DNA of 64,000 nucleotides from Paramyrothecium sp. XJ0827 (taxonomy: Eukaryota > Ascomycota > Sordariomycetes > Hypocreales > Stachybotryaceae), in assembly GCA_020881915.1 (NCBI GenBank), contig JAJFPB010000010.1, forward strand, positions 806,001 to 870,000. The letters run 5' to 3'. Below the pieces are notes generated by a model. The model was not told the DNA's origin. It made no database searches and worked only from the letters and a program-made list of their open reading frames with translations. The position numbers were made by a program, and so were the translations under genes. This document shows, piece after piece, positions 42,851 to 53,619 of the stretch (position 1 is its first letter; each line of letters begins with the position of its first letter).

Positions 42851-44654
42851 ATGGCCTCTGCGTCCTCGAATCATCATCGATCGTGGCATTCCCAATCGGT
42901 CTACCACCTGCGGACCCCTCAAGGATGGATGAATGATCCTTGTGCTCCGAACTATGACAGCTCTACTCAGACATATCACCTTTTCTATCAGTGTAAGTCG
43001 TTGCCGTTCTACACTACAGAAGTAGCAATCTGGCTGATACTTGTCAGGGAATCCTTCCTCATGCGAATGGGGCAACATAAGTTGGGGTCACTACACAAGC
43101 CGCGATGGCCTTCGCTGGAAGCACAACGGCGACGAACCTATGATACAGCCAAGCTGTCCATACGACAAAGATGGCATCTTTACTGGCTGTATGCATCCCA
43201 CGGGGCCTCATGGAGAGCCAGGGCAGTTGACGATATTCTACACGTCGGTAACCAATCTGCCCATTCACTGGACTCTGCCATATACCCGTGACAGCGAAGG
43301 GCTTGCCATGGCGACGTCCAGTGACGGTGGCCACACTTGGCACAAGAGCGACCTCAATCCAATTCTCCAGGGTGAGCCCGACGACGTCACAGTGGTCGGG
43401 TTCCGTGACCCTTATGTCACCGCTTGCCCGGCCCTTGACCAAGTTCAAGGAAAGAAGAGCTTATATGGTGTCTTGTCGGGAGGCATCCTGAACAAGGGCC
43501 CAACTACATTCCTCTATGCCATAAACCCGAACGACCTATCCAAATGGGTCTACATTGGCACATTGGGTGATCTCGAGTCCGGTTTCCGCCCTTCGCCTCG
43601 CTGGGCTGGCGACCTTGGGATAAACTGGGAATGTGTCAACCTCATGACGCTCAAAGACGAGAGGAAAGAATTTCAATTCCTCACTCTTGGCTCCGAGGGT
43701 GGTCTCCCCTTGGGGGTTGAGGAGGAAGGCAGAGACACAAGTCTGGTGCAAACGCTATGGTTGGCGGGGACTTTCAGCAAGTCCGATACCGGTCCCAAGC
43801 TAGACTACAAATTCAGTGGTATGCTTGACCATGGCTGCCTCTACGCTCCCGGCACATATGAGCACCCTATCACGCGCCAGAGAATTGCCTGGGGTTGGCT
43901 GAAAGAAGATGATATCTCGGTGGAGAGGAGAACGGCAAAGGGATACACCGGCCACCTGTCTCTCCCCAGAGAACTGTTCCTGTACTCGAAGTCGAATGTA
44001 ATCAGGGGACTTATCTCACCGCTGGAGGAGATTCATTCCATCCATGTCGAAGATGATAGGCACCGGGTCCGCAGAAGCAAAACTGTTTGGACGCTGGGCA
44101 TCCGACCTATGGCGAACTTAAAGGAACTACGGCACCATAGGCAAGCGGGCTTGACATCTGTCAATGCTAGCTGCGGAAAAGGACAGATCGCTCGTAGTAG
44201 TTCTCACTGGGAGCTGGAAGCTGTCATCAAAGTCTCTGCGATCGCTGGACAAGTAGGCTTCGTCGTCTGCCAGAGTGATGATGCGCATCTTGGTGTCAAG
44301 ATATACTATGACATCGAGCATGAGATGATCAAAGTGGAGAGAGGCTCCTCCAACCGCGAAGACGACATCAAGAAGGACGATGTGGCCGGTCCATTCACCC
44401 TTCTCGTGGCGGACGACAAGGGCGAGGAGGCTGTAGAGGACCTGCATCTGCGCATCTTCCGTGACGGCGACGTGCTGGAGATTTTTGCCAACGATCGATT
44501 CGCACTGTCCACAATGGCCTACACAGATGAGTCGTGTAGGGGCATCAGCTGGTTCGCCGAGGGCGAGACCGTAAAGGACACTATGTTTGAGCAGGTGGAC
44601 ATTTGGGATCTTGACGGTGTGCTTGAGGATCCACGGCCCAAGACCAAGATATAG
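42851..44654 (+). CDS. GH32 beta-fructofuranosidase (intracellular invertase type)
   Basis: Two exons: 42851-42992 and 43048-44654 (582 aa). The 55-bp intron (GTAAGT..CAG) splits a Trp codon and restores the FYQWNP block. GH32 catalytic residues are in place: nucleophile Asp29 in GWMNDP, transition-state stabiliser Asp168 in FRDPY, and acid/base Glu242 in WECVNL. A five-bladed propeller and C-terminal beta-sandwich (from about 400) are the normal layout. There is no signal peptide, so the enzyme should act in the cytosol, consistent with the divergent permease importing the sugar. Substrate could be sucrose, raffinose or short fructans; WMNDPCAPN (Cys rather than Asn-Gly after the Asp-Pro) differs from secreted yeast-type invertases. 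Adjacent regulator on the 3' side. Confidence 0.92.
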
Positions 44655-44743
44655 AGGTAGATGTAGACATCAACTTACGCAATTTGAGAACTAACATACT
44701 ATTACATCAGATAGAAGAAATTCTCCGTCGCTCCCAACCGTGA

Positions 44744-46300
44744 TCATAGCGCTGCATTGTCGAGCGGCTTCCATATCCCTTGCCTCTGCTGCAGTATCCG
44801 CGTCTTGTCCCGCAGGTACTCCTTCTGGTGCTCGCGCATTTCCTCCAGTTCCAACAAGAAGTGCACGACGTAAACAAAATCCTCGACGTGGGACTTCAAG
44901 TCTCTATCGTCCTGTCCTTCGGACTCGGGGAAAGCCAATACATCTCCTACCGTACTGGTGATCTCGAACAGTTTCTGTACTATGCCGCTGCCTTGCGTCG
45001 CTATGCTTAAAATGCTGTTCAATCGGTTCACGAGATTGCGCAACTGCGTTGCCAAGCGGGAGGCTGGGAATTGGAGGGACAAGCCCTCGTGCGTGGCGTC
45101 CGAGCTCAGGAGCCCTTGGGACAGAGCAAGCTGCCACAGTACTGTCCGCAGCCAAAGGCGAGTGATGAACAGATCGGCATGCTGTCGCTCAGAAAGCCCC
45201 GGTTTTTCCGCGGAGAGGAGCCTCAGTTCTACATTCGTCGCTTGCATTTCGACGTCGTCCAGCTGCGCTTGCTTGTACTCAATCCATTCAGCCGTCACCC
45301 CGGTCATTGTGCCAGATTGCGCATTCCAACACGTCAAGAACTTATCGTCGAGGACAAGAAACAGGTCTATCAAGCAGTTGAAACCGAGCTGGATGTGATC
45401 AGGCGTGCCGAACTCTGTCGTCGACAATCTCGCCTGTATAGGTGGTAGGATGCTTGGAAATCCAGCGGCAATGGTGAGATATCTTTCGTGGATGTACGCC
45501 TCCCAGTAGAGTTGATGAAAGCGCAGTGCTTCCTTGGGGGGCTGCAGCACCTCTCCCAAGGATCGATTGCGTGCCTCGAGCACCTGGATCAATGATATGG
45601 CCTCGCGGATGAGGGCAAAACTGTGGTCCAGGCGCTTGAAGCCCATCATGGAGATTTCTAGGTAGATGCACGTCATGATGCGCTTCATGGTGGCGGGGAA
45701 GCTGTCCGCCCAACTGCCGGCCGGGTCCGCGTTCAGTGCAGCGTGCTGGTGAGCCTGCAAGCTGTGTTTGACAAGCTCGACAAATTGAGACCACCTCTCG
45801 CCTTGGTGCAGCGCCGAAGTCCGGGACAGGAAGGTTGTGACGGCGGCATATGCATACACTAGAGCGCAGTCCTCGGGGCTCTCGTGCATTGTGGAGATGG
45901 CCTCGGCAATGTCAGCCGAAGAGAAAGCGGGACTGAAGGGGTAGACCAGGGTCTGGAAGTCGGGAATGAGGCTCCGAAAAAAGTCTGGCGTGTAAGTGGC
46001 AGCGACGTAGCCCGGCGGAGAGCTTCCGGAGGCGGCGCCGGGCGAGACGGCGAAGGACGGGAGAGACCCGGAGGAGGGAGAGGCGGGCGAGCCAGAGCCG
46101 GCGGGCCAGGGCGCACTGTCCCCACGCACCTGAGCCAGCAGGCGGCCGCGGATGGGATTCTTGCGCTTCCTGGGGGTCTGGGACTTGACGCAGTTGACGT
46201 TGAAATGGGCACAGGCGGCGCAGGGTTGGCCGCCGTCGCACTTGACCTTGCGGACGCGGCAGCCATCGCAGGCCTGCGCGGTGAGCTTGGCCCCAGTCAT
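44744..46300 (-). CDS. Zn2Cys6 regulator of the sucrose module (AmyR/InuR/MAL-activator-like)
   Basis: Single exon, 518 aa. The zinc cluster starts almost at the N-terminus: cysteines 11, 14, 21, 27, 30 and 37 (ACDGCRVRKVKCDGGQPCAACAHFNVNC), followed by the basic linker TPRKRKNPIRGR. This layout (short spacing, immediate RK-rich linker) is that of yeast MAL activators and Aspergillus AmyR/InuR, which bind CGG-N8-CGG. A Pro/Ser/Gly-rich linker (about 60-97) leads into a helical regulatory domain with KRIMTCIYLEISMMGFKRLDHSFALIREAI. Position 90 bp downstream of GH32, tail-to-tail, and a matching site in the GH32/permease promoter make it the probable local activator. Orthology to InuR versus MAL activators is not decided. 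Confidence 0.85.
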   Translation of the reverse strand: MTGAKLTAQACDGCRVRKVKCDGGQPCAACAHFNVNCVKSQTPRKRKNPIRGRLLAQVRGDSAPWPAGSGSPASPSSGSLPSFAVSPGAASGSSPPGYVAATYTPDFFRSLIPDFQTLVYPFSPAFSSADIAEAISTMHESPEDCALVYAYAAVTTFLSRTSALHQGERWSQFVELVKHSLQAHQHAALNADPAGSWADSFPATMKRIMTCIYLEISMMGFKRLDHSFALIREAISLIQVLEARNRSLGEVLQPPKEALRFHQLYWEAYIHERYLTIAAGFPSILPPIQARLSTTEFGTPDHIQLGFNCLIDLFLVLDDKFLTCWNAQSGTMTGVTAEWIEYKQAQLDDVEMQATNVELRLLSAEKPGLSERQHADLFITRLWLRTVLWQLALSQGLLSSDATHEGLSLQFPASRLATQLRNLVNRLNSILSIATQGSGIVQKLFEITSTVGDVLAFPESEGQDDRDLKSHVEDFVYVVHFLLELEEMREHQKEYLRDKTRILQQRQGIWKPLDNAAL

Positions 46301-47364
46301 GTTACTGACGAGGGTTGCGTGGGCTTGGTGCGAGCAGATCTCTCCACTCCTCGCTTCGAGACGCTACTGGGAGAGCTGGGAGAGAGTGTGGCTGGGCCCT
46401 GTTCAGCTCTTTGGTGTGGATATCATATCATGTGACCGTCGATCTGAGCCGGATCGATTCGGATGGAGTAGCTTAACCTAGAGCCATGATCTGCATCTTT
46501 GAGGGCTGCTCTTTGGCTCACTGTCTTGCTTGAGGCCGGGGCAACGTAAAGAATGTACATTATTGACAACAAAATCTGAAGACTTTGATTTTACGGAGTA
46601 CATCATTTGACGTCTTGCCGTATACACTTGAAAGAAATTGCACGAATCACGTTGTGGGAGACAATCGATTCACCACAACCAGTTGGGTTCATATGGAAAT
46701 ATGGACTAGGCTTGACTTGCTATCAACAGGACTTGTAGAATTTAGTCTTACAGCTCTTCTTTAGCCATGCACTCACGATGACGGTTCTTCCTTGTCTATA
46801 TCAGGAGCCTTCATTTTCAGATGTCCGCCTTTTCATGGTGGCCCAACGAAAAACACACTCAGCCCATGTACATAAGTTGCCCGCAATCAAGACAAGATGA
46901 TGTTGCCTTAAGACATGCGAAAATAGTCGTCTGATAACCATGTATTACAAAATCCTCACCTGCCGGTATACCAAGGTCAAGAGAACGGCCATGGACTCTC
47001 ATGGAACACTTCAGATGCTGACGTGATTACCTTCTAACCACGATACGGGGGCGTCAGCAGGTTGCATTAGCGCCCTTGAATAAAGATCAGGCACATGTGG
47101 AGCTCCCCACGCGCCAAACCTCTTCCAGTTGGTGTTCAGACGCCTTGGTCGCCACGGTTAATTTCTTGCGTCTTTATCCTGTGGAGGCAGTCAACTACTT
47201 ATAATAACTCTCATGCCTTCGGGAATCCCTTTCCAAAATCTCTTCTCACCATCGCGGCCTAACCAATTTTCCTTGCGTAGAGTTTTACTCACAGCTTATT
47301 GACTCACTTCCTGCCTCAAGAATTAAAAATCAGCCAGACTGGGACGTACAGCACACCAGTCACA
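46301..47364. other. intergenic between divergent starts, no gene seen
   Basis: 1.06 kb holding the promoters of the regulator (minus) and the acyltransferase (plus). No coding signal. Confidence 0.45.
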
Positions 47365-48921
47365 ATGGAATCTGGCAATGATAGATTCAAATGGCGAGAA
47401 ACGTCTCCTGGCGTCTGGGAGCGAGATCTTGATGAGGTGGAGCGTTTTTGGAATCAGGCCGCGCGGCTTCACGACTTCAACGGGCGGCGTCCCTTTGAAA
47501 TCACGGGCCATCTATCCCTCGAATTTGAAACCAACGCAGACTCTCCAGAAGAAGCCAGCCAACAAGTCTACTCGGCCCTGCAAAAAACTTGGATCACTTT
47601 ACGACATAATCATCCTACCCTAGCCTCCAAGATTGAGTACGTCCATGAGACGGAGAGGTTCTACAAAACATACCAAGCTACAAAAGACATCGCAGAGAGG
47701 CAAGCTTGGTTGGAATCGACATTTGTCACTGTGGCTGATGCTCGCTCTGGGGTCGAGTTTGCCAACTCAGATCCAATAGCACCTGATGTCCCAACGCTAT
47801 TCATAATAGATCGCGGCACCAAACAGCGCACGGCTGGCTCATTCGATGTTGGTTGTGATCTCGTCCTCCGAGCATCCCATTCAACCATCGACGGTGCAGG
47901 AGCCCTGCTTTTACTGGGCAACCTTGTTCGAATCGCAAGTCATGCCCTAGAACAGGGCCCAGAGTATAAGCTGCCGCCAGTTGACGGTTCAGACACAGAG
48001 AACCTAAGTCCTGCTTACAGGATTGCAGCCAACATCCCCACAACTCCTACGCCAGAGATTCAGCAACGAATTAACCAAATGTACGCCAAAAACGTAAATT
48101 TTGGCGGAGACTCTGGCTACAACCATCTGCCAGCACTCGGCATTCCATTCAAGAACAATCATATTCGTTCCCCGGGCAAGCACCAGCGAGTTGACATTGT
48201 GATACCAAGTGCAACTACTAGCAGAATTCTCACAGCGTGCAAGTCACTAGGCGCCACGGTCACACATGTCTTCCACGCTGCTATACCCATCGCTATGAGA
48301 GATTTGCAGGAAGCAGGACCTGAGGAAAGGCGATTCAGATTCACCTTGGATCTCCTCCACAATGAACGCCCTTTCTGCTCCGAACCTTTCAATACTTCAG
48401 CCCACGCAGTGGCCGCATACCACTCTGGGTCCAGCCAAGCAACTCACCTAGAAATAACATTACCAGCCGCCACTGCCCCAGTGCCCAGCCCAACTGAGAG
48501 GAGATCTCAATATTCCCGTATCTTGGAACAAATTCGCAATTTCTACACCTTCGTACGGAATGACAAAGACCAAGGCCAGCTCGCACCACACATTTGGTCG
48601 GGCTTCTTGAAGGGGTTGCCGAAAGTGCCACAGAAGCCACCCCCGGGCCCCGGCCCGAACGACAGTCCCACTGTGACTATTTCTAGTCTGGGCAAGGTGG
48701 ACAGCATTATTCCGACTCAGATTGGACGGATTCGGACCAAGCATCCTTGGGTTACTGGGGAGGAGATGTCGAACCAGCTCGGATTGTTCCTCATTACGCA
48801 TGACGGTGAGCTGAACCTGGCGGCCGCCTACAATGATGCATGGCACGACAAGAGCGATGCCTCGGCTTTTCTGCAAAGATGTAAAGCCTTGGTTTTGGAC
48901 CTTCTAGATATCACAGAGTAG
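47365..48921 (+). CDS. condensation-fold O-acyltransferase
   Basis: Single exon, 518 aa. The acyltransferase catalytic motif HxxxD is present as SHSTIDGAG with His172 and Asp176, the His being the general base. The second half (FRFTLDLLHNERPF..., TVTISSLGKVDSIIP) matches the solvent-channel region of condensation/BAHD-like enzymes. The HSTIDG form and overall length resemble fungal acetyltransferases of the 15-O-acetyltransferase type that act on terpenoid or alcohol substrates, but no terpene cyclase or trichothecene genes are in the window, so the substrate is open. The ATG at 47365 is preferred; upstream in-frame sequence has no ATG start. Cytosolic, no targeting signal. Next to an alpha/beta hydrolase, convergent. 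Confidence 0.75.
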   Translation: MESGNDRFKWRETSPGVWERDLDEVERFWNQAARLHDFNGRRPFEITGHLSLEFETNADSPEEASQQVYSALQKTWITLRHNHPTLASKIEYVHETERFYKTYQATKDIAERQAWLESTFVTVADARSGVEFANSDPIAPDVPTLFIIDRGTKQRTAGSFDVGCDLVLRASHSTIDGAGALLLLGNLVRIASHALEQGPEYKLPPVDGSDTENLSPAYRIAANIPTTPTPEIQQRINQMYAKNVNFGGDSGYNHLPALGIPFKNNHIRSPGKHQRVDIVIPSATTSRILTACKSLGATVTHVFHAAIPIAMRDLQEAGPEERRFRFTLDLLHNERPFCSEPFNTSAHAVAAYHSGSSQATHLEITLPAATAPVPSPTERRSQYSRILEQIRNFYTFVRNDKDQGQLAPHIWSGFLKGLPKVPQKPPPGPGPNDSPTVTISSLGKVDSIIPTQIGRIRTKHPWVTGEEMSNQLGLFLITHDGELNLAAAYNDAWHDKSDASAFLQRCKALVLDLLDITE

Positions 48922-49425
48922 AACTGAGGTCTGAAATACGATTATGGTCACAATTTGAGCGCAGCCGTATCTTAGTGCTGCGTTCGAGATTTGTATTGTG
49001 TTTCTGTCACAACATAGCAGCGTTTTTAACTAAGGCCATATGCATGAGCTAAGTCGATTGGCAAGGACATAGACAACGAACCGGGGAAGAGCTGAATGAA
49101 GACCTCTGTCCCAAATCAACATTCAATGGCGATTGTTGAGATGAAGCAGCCAAGCAATCTAGCAGGAAATATCCAGGTAGTTAAGGTAAAATTCAAGCAT
49201 TCAGTGTATTGACAGAGACCCGCATCCAGGGTTAAACCACCAGCGACTTGGGTCCTCAATTGAGGAGGTGGAATTGGCGATTTGGTCCTGATATGAACAA
49301 CCCAAATCCAGTTTGCAACCGTAAGTTATCAGTGAATGCTCATTGAGTAGCGAAAGAATGTACGGCAATGATTGTTCTCCATTCAACTATGGCAAACCTC
49401 CTTCCAACCTGTGTAGTTCGTGACT
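48922..49425. other. convergent intergenic, no gene seen
   Basis: 3' flanks of the acyltransferase and alpha/beta hydrolase. Nothing recognised. Confidence 0.45.
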
Positions 49426-50304
49426 TTATCCCTCGGATTCTGCGCCAACATTGCTTCGCACAAACGCCTCGACAACATGATTGAACTTGTCTGGGTTTTG
49501 CCAGAACATGAAGTGACTGCCACCCTCGTTGGCTCCAAATGTCTCCAGCCTCGCACGTGGTATCTGCGTAGCCAACCACTGCACACCGGCCGCTGGGAAA
49601 ACACTCGCCTCGGCCGCAATGACCAGTGTGGGAACATCAATTTGCGGCAACACGTCCCGCCAGTCCATGAAGGCATGGTCTAGCAACAATGATGCGGCGT
49701 CCGCGTCGCTCATCTTCTGGTTTCGCTGGAGCGCCCATTCAAACTCATCCGTATCTACATCCCCTACAAACATACTCCGGAGGAGCGCAACGCCTTGAGC
49801 CGCCATGTCTGATGCCACTGCGTAGGGACCTTCAGGTGGGAAGATGGCAGATAAGCCGGAAGCCTGCTCCGTTGTCCACGAGGGCCGCGCAACCATGCAT
49901 GCGGACTGGTCGACCAGGACCAAGCTGGAAATGCGCCGACGAGCCTCCGCTGGGAACAAGTCCCATAGAGCCCATACTACAGAGCATGCCATGGAGTGCG
50001 CCACAATATGAACGCTAGTTAGGTCGAGCTTTTGGAGAGTCTCCATCAAGTCAGCGGCAAGCGACGAGATCCGGAGACCGCGGTTCGTGGTTTCAGACTC
50101 GCCATGACTTCGATGGTCGTATGTCGTGACATGGAATCCTGCATCGGCAAAGTGTGTTGTCTGCTTTCTCCACTGCGACGCCGTCTGCCGCCATCCAGGG
50201 ATGAGGAGAAGCTCGGGTCCGTGCTTTGTGCCTGATTGAGTGTACTGAAGGCGAACCCCGTCCCGGGTCAGGATATGTCCAATGTCCAATTGATTGTCCG
50301 TCAT
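49426..50304 (-). CDS. alpha/beta-hydrolase fold protein
   Basis: Single exon, 292 aa. Classical fold order: LLLIPGWRQTASQW (oxyanion loop, about 33-45), TYDHRSHGES (61-70), nucleophile elbow VHIVAHSMACSVV with Ser104, cap region about 135-215, then VPTLVIAAEASVFPAAGVQWL and catalytic His264 in GGSHFMFW. The elbow is A-H-S-M-A rather than G-x-S-x-G. The usual acid position after strand 7 (G-x-x-D-x-x-x-P) lacks Asp, so Asp132 (VLVDQS, end of strand 6) may serve as acid, as in some dehalogenase-like members. Possible ester, lactone or haloalkane hydrolase; substrate unknown. Cytosolic. Confidence 0.82.
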   Translation of the reverse strand: MTDNQLDIGHILTRDGVRLQYTQSGTKHGPELLLIPGWRQTASQWRKQTTHFADAGFHVTTYDHRSHGESETTNRGLRISSLAADLMETLQKLDLTSVHIVAHSMACSVVWALWDLFPAEARRRISSLVLVDQSACMVARPSWTTEQASGLSAIFPPEGPYAVASDMAAQGVALLRSMFVGDVDTDEFEWALQRNQKMSDADAASLLLDHAFMDWRDVLPQIDVPTLVIAAEASVFPAAGVQWLATQIPRARLETFGANEGGSHFMFWQNPDKFNHVVEAFVRSNVGAESEG

Positions 50305-51872
50305 CTTTCTTGGAGAGCAGAGAGTCTAGGGAATCTCGTTCCAAACGCCTTGATCCGGGTCAGGTGAGTTTAACACGTAGACGTCTGTAAACTTTCAGAC
50401 GCTCGATTAGAATGATTTATAAGCGCGTGCTGACGTGTCCGATACGACGCCATAATCAGGCTCTGTAGTGTGTCATCCAACTGCATTTATGCTCCAAAAG
50501 GCAAGATTTCCGCATGTAATGAGGAGTGCGGAAAGAACTTCCTCTATTGCTCGCCCCCTAGTTTGATATCCTATTGGTTGCTTTGATCGCGCAGGAGCTT
50601 CACGACCAGAATGGAAAGCGAAGGAGAATCGAGGAAAATCGAGAGAAAGAATTTCTGTTGGAGGATACTATTGTGTCCGCATATAGTAAGATTCATATTT
50701 TTGATGTCCTCATCCTCATCTGTAAGTCATTGAATGCGGCACGCAATGGTGGTACTCCATGTGCGACAACTGTTTGCCACATATCTCCAGATTTCAATTC
50801 GTAAGTTCACGACATTTGCGAGAAAGAGCCAAAACAAAAGGGTAAATTTCATTCCAAGACACTCTTGTTTGATGACAAAATCTCCGATAATTTTAGGCAG
50901 AATGTTAGCATGATCAACCCACCTTGCGTGGTACTTGCCCAAATTCCCAAACTGTTTCACTCAATGGTGAGGTTTCGGTGTCCCTCCAAGAAAAGAGTCT
51001 CTGGTGTCCTGCAGCGATCGGTTGCCGTGAATTTCTTGCCCCTCAGATTTTTTGTTATGGGGTTTTCAAACTGGGCCACGAGGAACTTCCTTGATTTGAT
51101 TGACCCGTGTGTTGGTTTTTGGTCGTCGGGAACTCGGAAGTGGAGGAGCACTTCTTGGCCAACAGCATCCAAGACGGGAACGGCGACATTCTCATCTCTT
51201 GAACAAAGAGTGGAGCGCAGGCTTTACCTAATAGTCTTGTCAGGGCTGCTTGCTAGTCACGACTTCGCTGCAAATTCCGTATTCCCGCTGCGCCAATAGG
51301 CTGGCTTCTTTCTTGGTGGTGTCTTGGCCAGCCGAGACGGGTACGGGTTCCAAGACGGGTACCAAGTCCAAGACGGACTTAAGAAGAGCCCACTTGTACC
51401 CGCGGGAAACGACATACAGGAGAGCGATATGCTACGTGCCGTCATATTCTGCGGAAAATTTTGGAACGCTCGCTGAGGCGATTGGATGGCGGAGACCCGG
51501 TCGCAACACACGCCGCCGCATATCACCGCACGGCAATCACCTAACCCACGACAACCAGAACTATCGCGATCCGATGCTTTATTGAATGCCAAGAAATAAG
51601 GACTCCAGAAGCCAAGATGGACCAAGACCATCAAATCGCGGGGCTCCACGAAAAGATTATCGGCTGTGGGGTGAAGAGCACGAAAAGTTGAGGGGTAAGA
51701 GTCGCAGAATTCAGGACCAGAACCATATCTCCTGCTAGTACAAAGTCGGGATACATAAAAGAGGCCATGGGGCCGCTGTTTGTGATGGATTGAGTTGAGC
51801 ACGCTTTCCTGTTCTTCGCAATTTCCGAGTACCGCACTGGAGAATTGGTCGGCCACTGCTCGACTTATACAC
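50305..51872. other. intergenic between divergent genes; weak open frame
   Basis: About 1.57 kb. On the minus strand 51223-50957 is open and reads like protein (VLLHFRVPDDQKPTHGSIKSRKF...), but has no ATG and no recognised family; it could be a relic or an exon. A short imperfect repeat of CAAGACGGGTACCAAG-like units lies at about 51341-51380. No supported gene. Confidence 0.3.
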
Positions 51873-53619
51873 ATGGCTACCCTCAATAGCAAGACCTCTC
51901 CGCCTCCAGCTACAGCAGAAGCTATAGATAATACGGACATGGCCGAGCACGTTCATGTCGAAAAGGCTGACCAGGCAATCGACAATGTGAACCAGGCATC
52001 GGATGAGGAGAAGAACCCAGAAAAGCTGCCCTCCGTTACCGCACCCATCGAGGCGCTCGGCATCGCAGACTGGCAAGGGCTTGAGAAGAAGCTTGTGCGA
52101 CGTCTCGACATGACCTTGATGCCCATGCTTTGGGTTCTCTATCTCTTCAACTATCTCGACCGCGCGTCGATTTCGTAAGTTGTCTGCGACCCTTATGGAC
52201 GTGAAAGCTCTGGATGCTAACAGATTCATAGGCAAGCACGCCTCAGCAGCTTCGAAGCTGATCTAGGCCTCACTGACACCCAGTTCGCCACGGCTGTTTC
52301 CGTTCTCATTCCCGGGTATGTTGAATCAGCTCCTCTCAAGTCGAACCAACAAAGAAGCAAGGTAGGCTGACATGCTGTGAATTCAGCTACGTAGCAGCAC
52401 AGATCCCGTCAAACATGATACTGCCGTATGTGCGGCCTAGTCTCTACCTTCCATGCTGCGCGATAGTCTGGTCTGGAGTATCTGCTGCTACGGCTGGCGT
52501 AACCAATTATCATGGCCTGCTAGCATGCCGCGTCATGCTCGGGTTGTGCGAAGCCCCTCTTCTTCCCGGCGTAAGCAATAAACCTCCCTTAAGAACAGAT
52601 TAAGAAACACGACTGATCCAGCCCAGGCCATCTACATCATGTCATGTTGGTACACGAGAAAGGAAATTGCTCTGAGAACCGCCGTTCTCTACACCGGCTT
52701 GGTTCTTGCCATGGCCAGTTCCGGCCTGATTGCGGCAGGTGTTTATGCTGGGCTTGAGGGAGTCCGGGGAATGGCTGGCTGGCAATGGCTCTTCATTGTC
52801 CTTGCACTAGCAGGGGCAGTCTCTGCCACACTTGCCTTGGTGCTGTTACCTGATTATCCCCATTCCACAACAGGCTCCGCAAGATGGTCCATGACCGAGG
52901 ACATGCGCCGCCTAGCTGTCGCTCGTATCCAAGCTGACAGAGTTTCCCTGCCACAGGCGAAAAGCAACAGCATTTGGTACGGCCTCAAGCTCACGTGCAT
53001 GGATTACAAGACATGGATTTTCGTTGCCATCAACATTTCCATCTCCGCTGCCTATGGCTTCCTCAATTTCTTCCCCTCCATTGTGCGCGGCTTCGGGTTT
53101 GTATCTACGACAACAACCCTTCTGCTTACGGCTCCTCCTTACGTTTTTGCTGCGATTGGGTCGCTGGTCAATGCTCGCAGCTCAGACCATTTAAAGGAGA
53201 GAGGCTACCACATGGCAGGGCCTGTGGCGATTGCCATCTTGGGCTACGTTGTCTGTACTGCTACGGGTAACGTCCCGGCCAGATACGCTGCTTCTTTCCT
53301 GTACATTGGCGGTATGTTCTCGGCCAACCCATTGATCAACACGTGGTTGGTAGGCACTCTGGGACGCACTCCCGAGAAACGCGCTACGGCTATCCCCGTG
53401 ATCAACGTGCTTGGTCAAATCGGCAACGTTATTGCCCCTTACTTCTTTCCAGATAGAGATGAGCCAAGGTATTTAATGGCGTTCCTGCTTATGATGGGGT
53501 TTGCAGCGGTGGGTATTGCTTGCTGTATGCTCCTGAAGTTTCTTCTGTACAGGTCGAACAAGAAGCTATGGCAGAAGGCACAGGAGGATGGTAGCGTTTA
53601 CAACCCGTACACTCTTTAA
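51873..53619 (+). CDS. MFS anion:cation symporter (ACS, Dal5/Tna1-like)
   Basis: Four exons: 51873-52174, 52232-52315, 52387-52570 and 52627-53619 (520 aa); introns are 57, 71 and 56 bp. Acidic N-terminal tail (~85 residues), then ACS-family blocks: KKLVRRLDMTLMPMLWVLYLFNYLDRASIS in TM1, GYVAAQIPSNMIL in TM2, CRVMLGLCEAPLLPGAIYIMSCWYTRKE (TM4/loop), and GWQWLFIVLALAGAVSATLALVLLPDYP (TM6). The family imports carboxylates, vitamins and nitrogen compounds such as allantoate, nicotinate, pantothenate or biotin precursors; the substrate cannot be fixed. Plasma membrane. Tail-to-tail with a second ACS transporter, but the two differ strongly in sequence and intron pattern, so they are not a recent tandem duplicate. 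Confidence 0.88.

Noticed and set aside
45884..46435. 183-codon plus-strand open frame
   Set aside because: Antisense to the zinc-cluster and linker of the regulator at 44744-46300; GC-rich sequence leaves long chance frames.
47365..48921. a trichothecene-type gene cluster
   Set aside because: The acyltransferase resembles that family in motif and length, but no terpene cyclase, P450 or cluster regulator of that pathway is present.
51257..51940. 227-codon open frame on the minus strand
   Set aside because: It lies over the first exon and promoter of the ACS transporter, has no motif or fold signal, and its composition is that of an antisense shadow.
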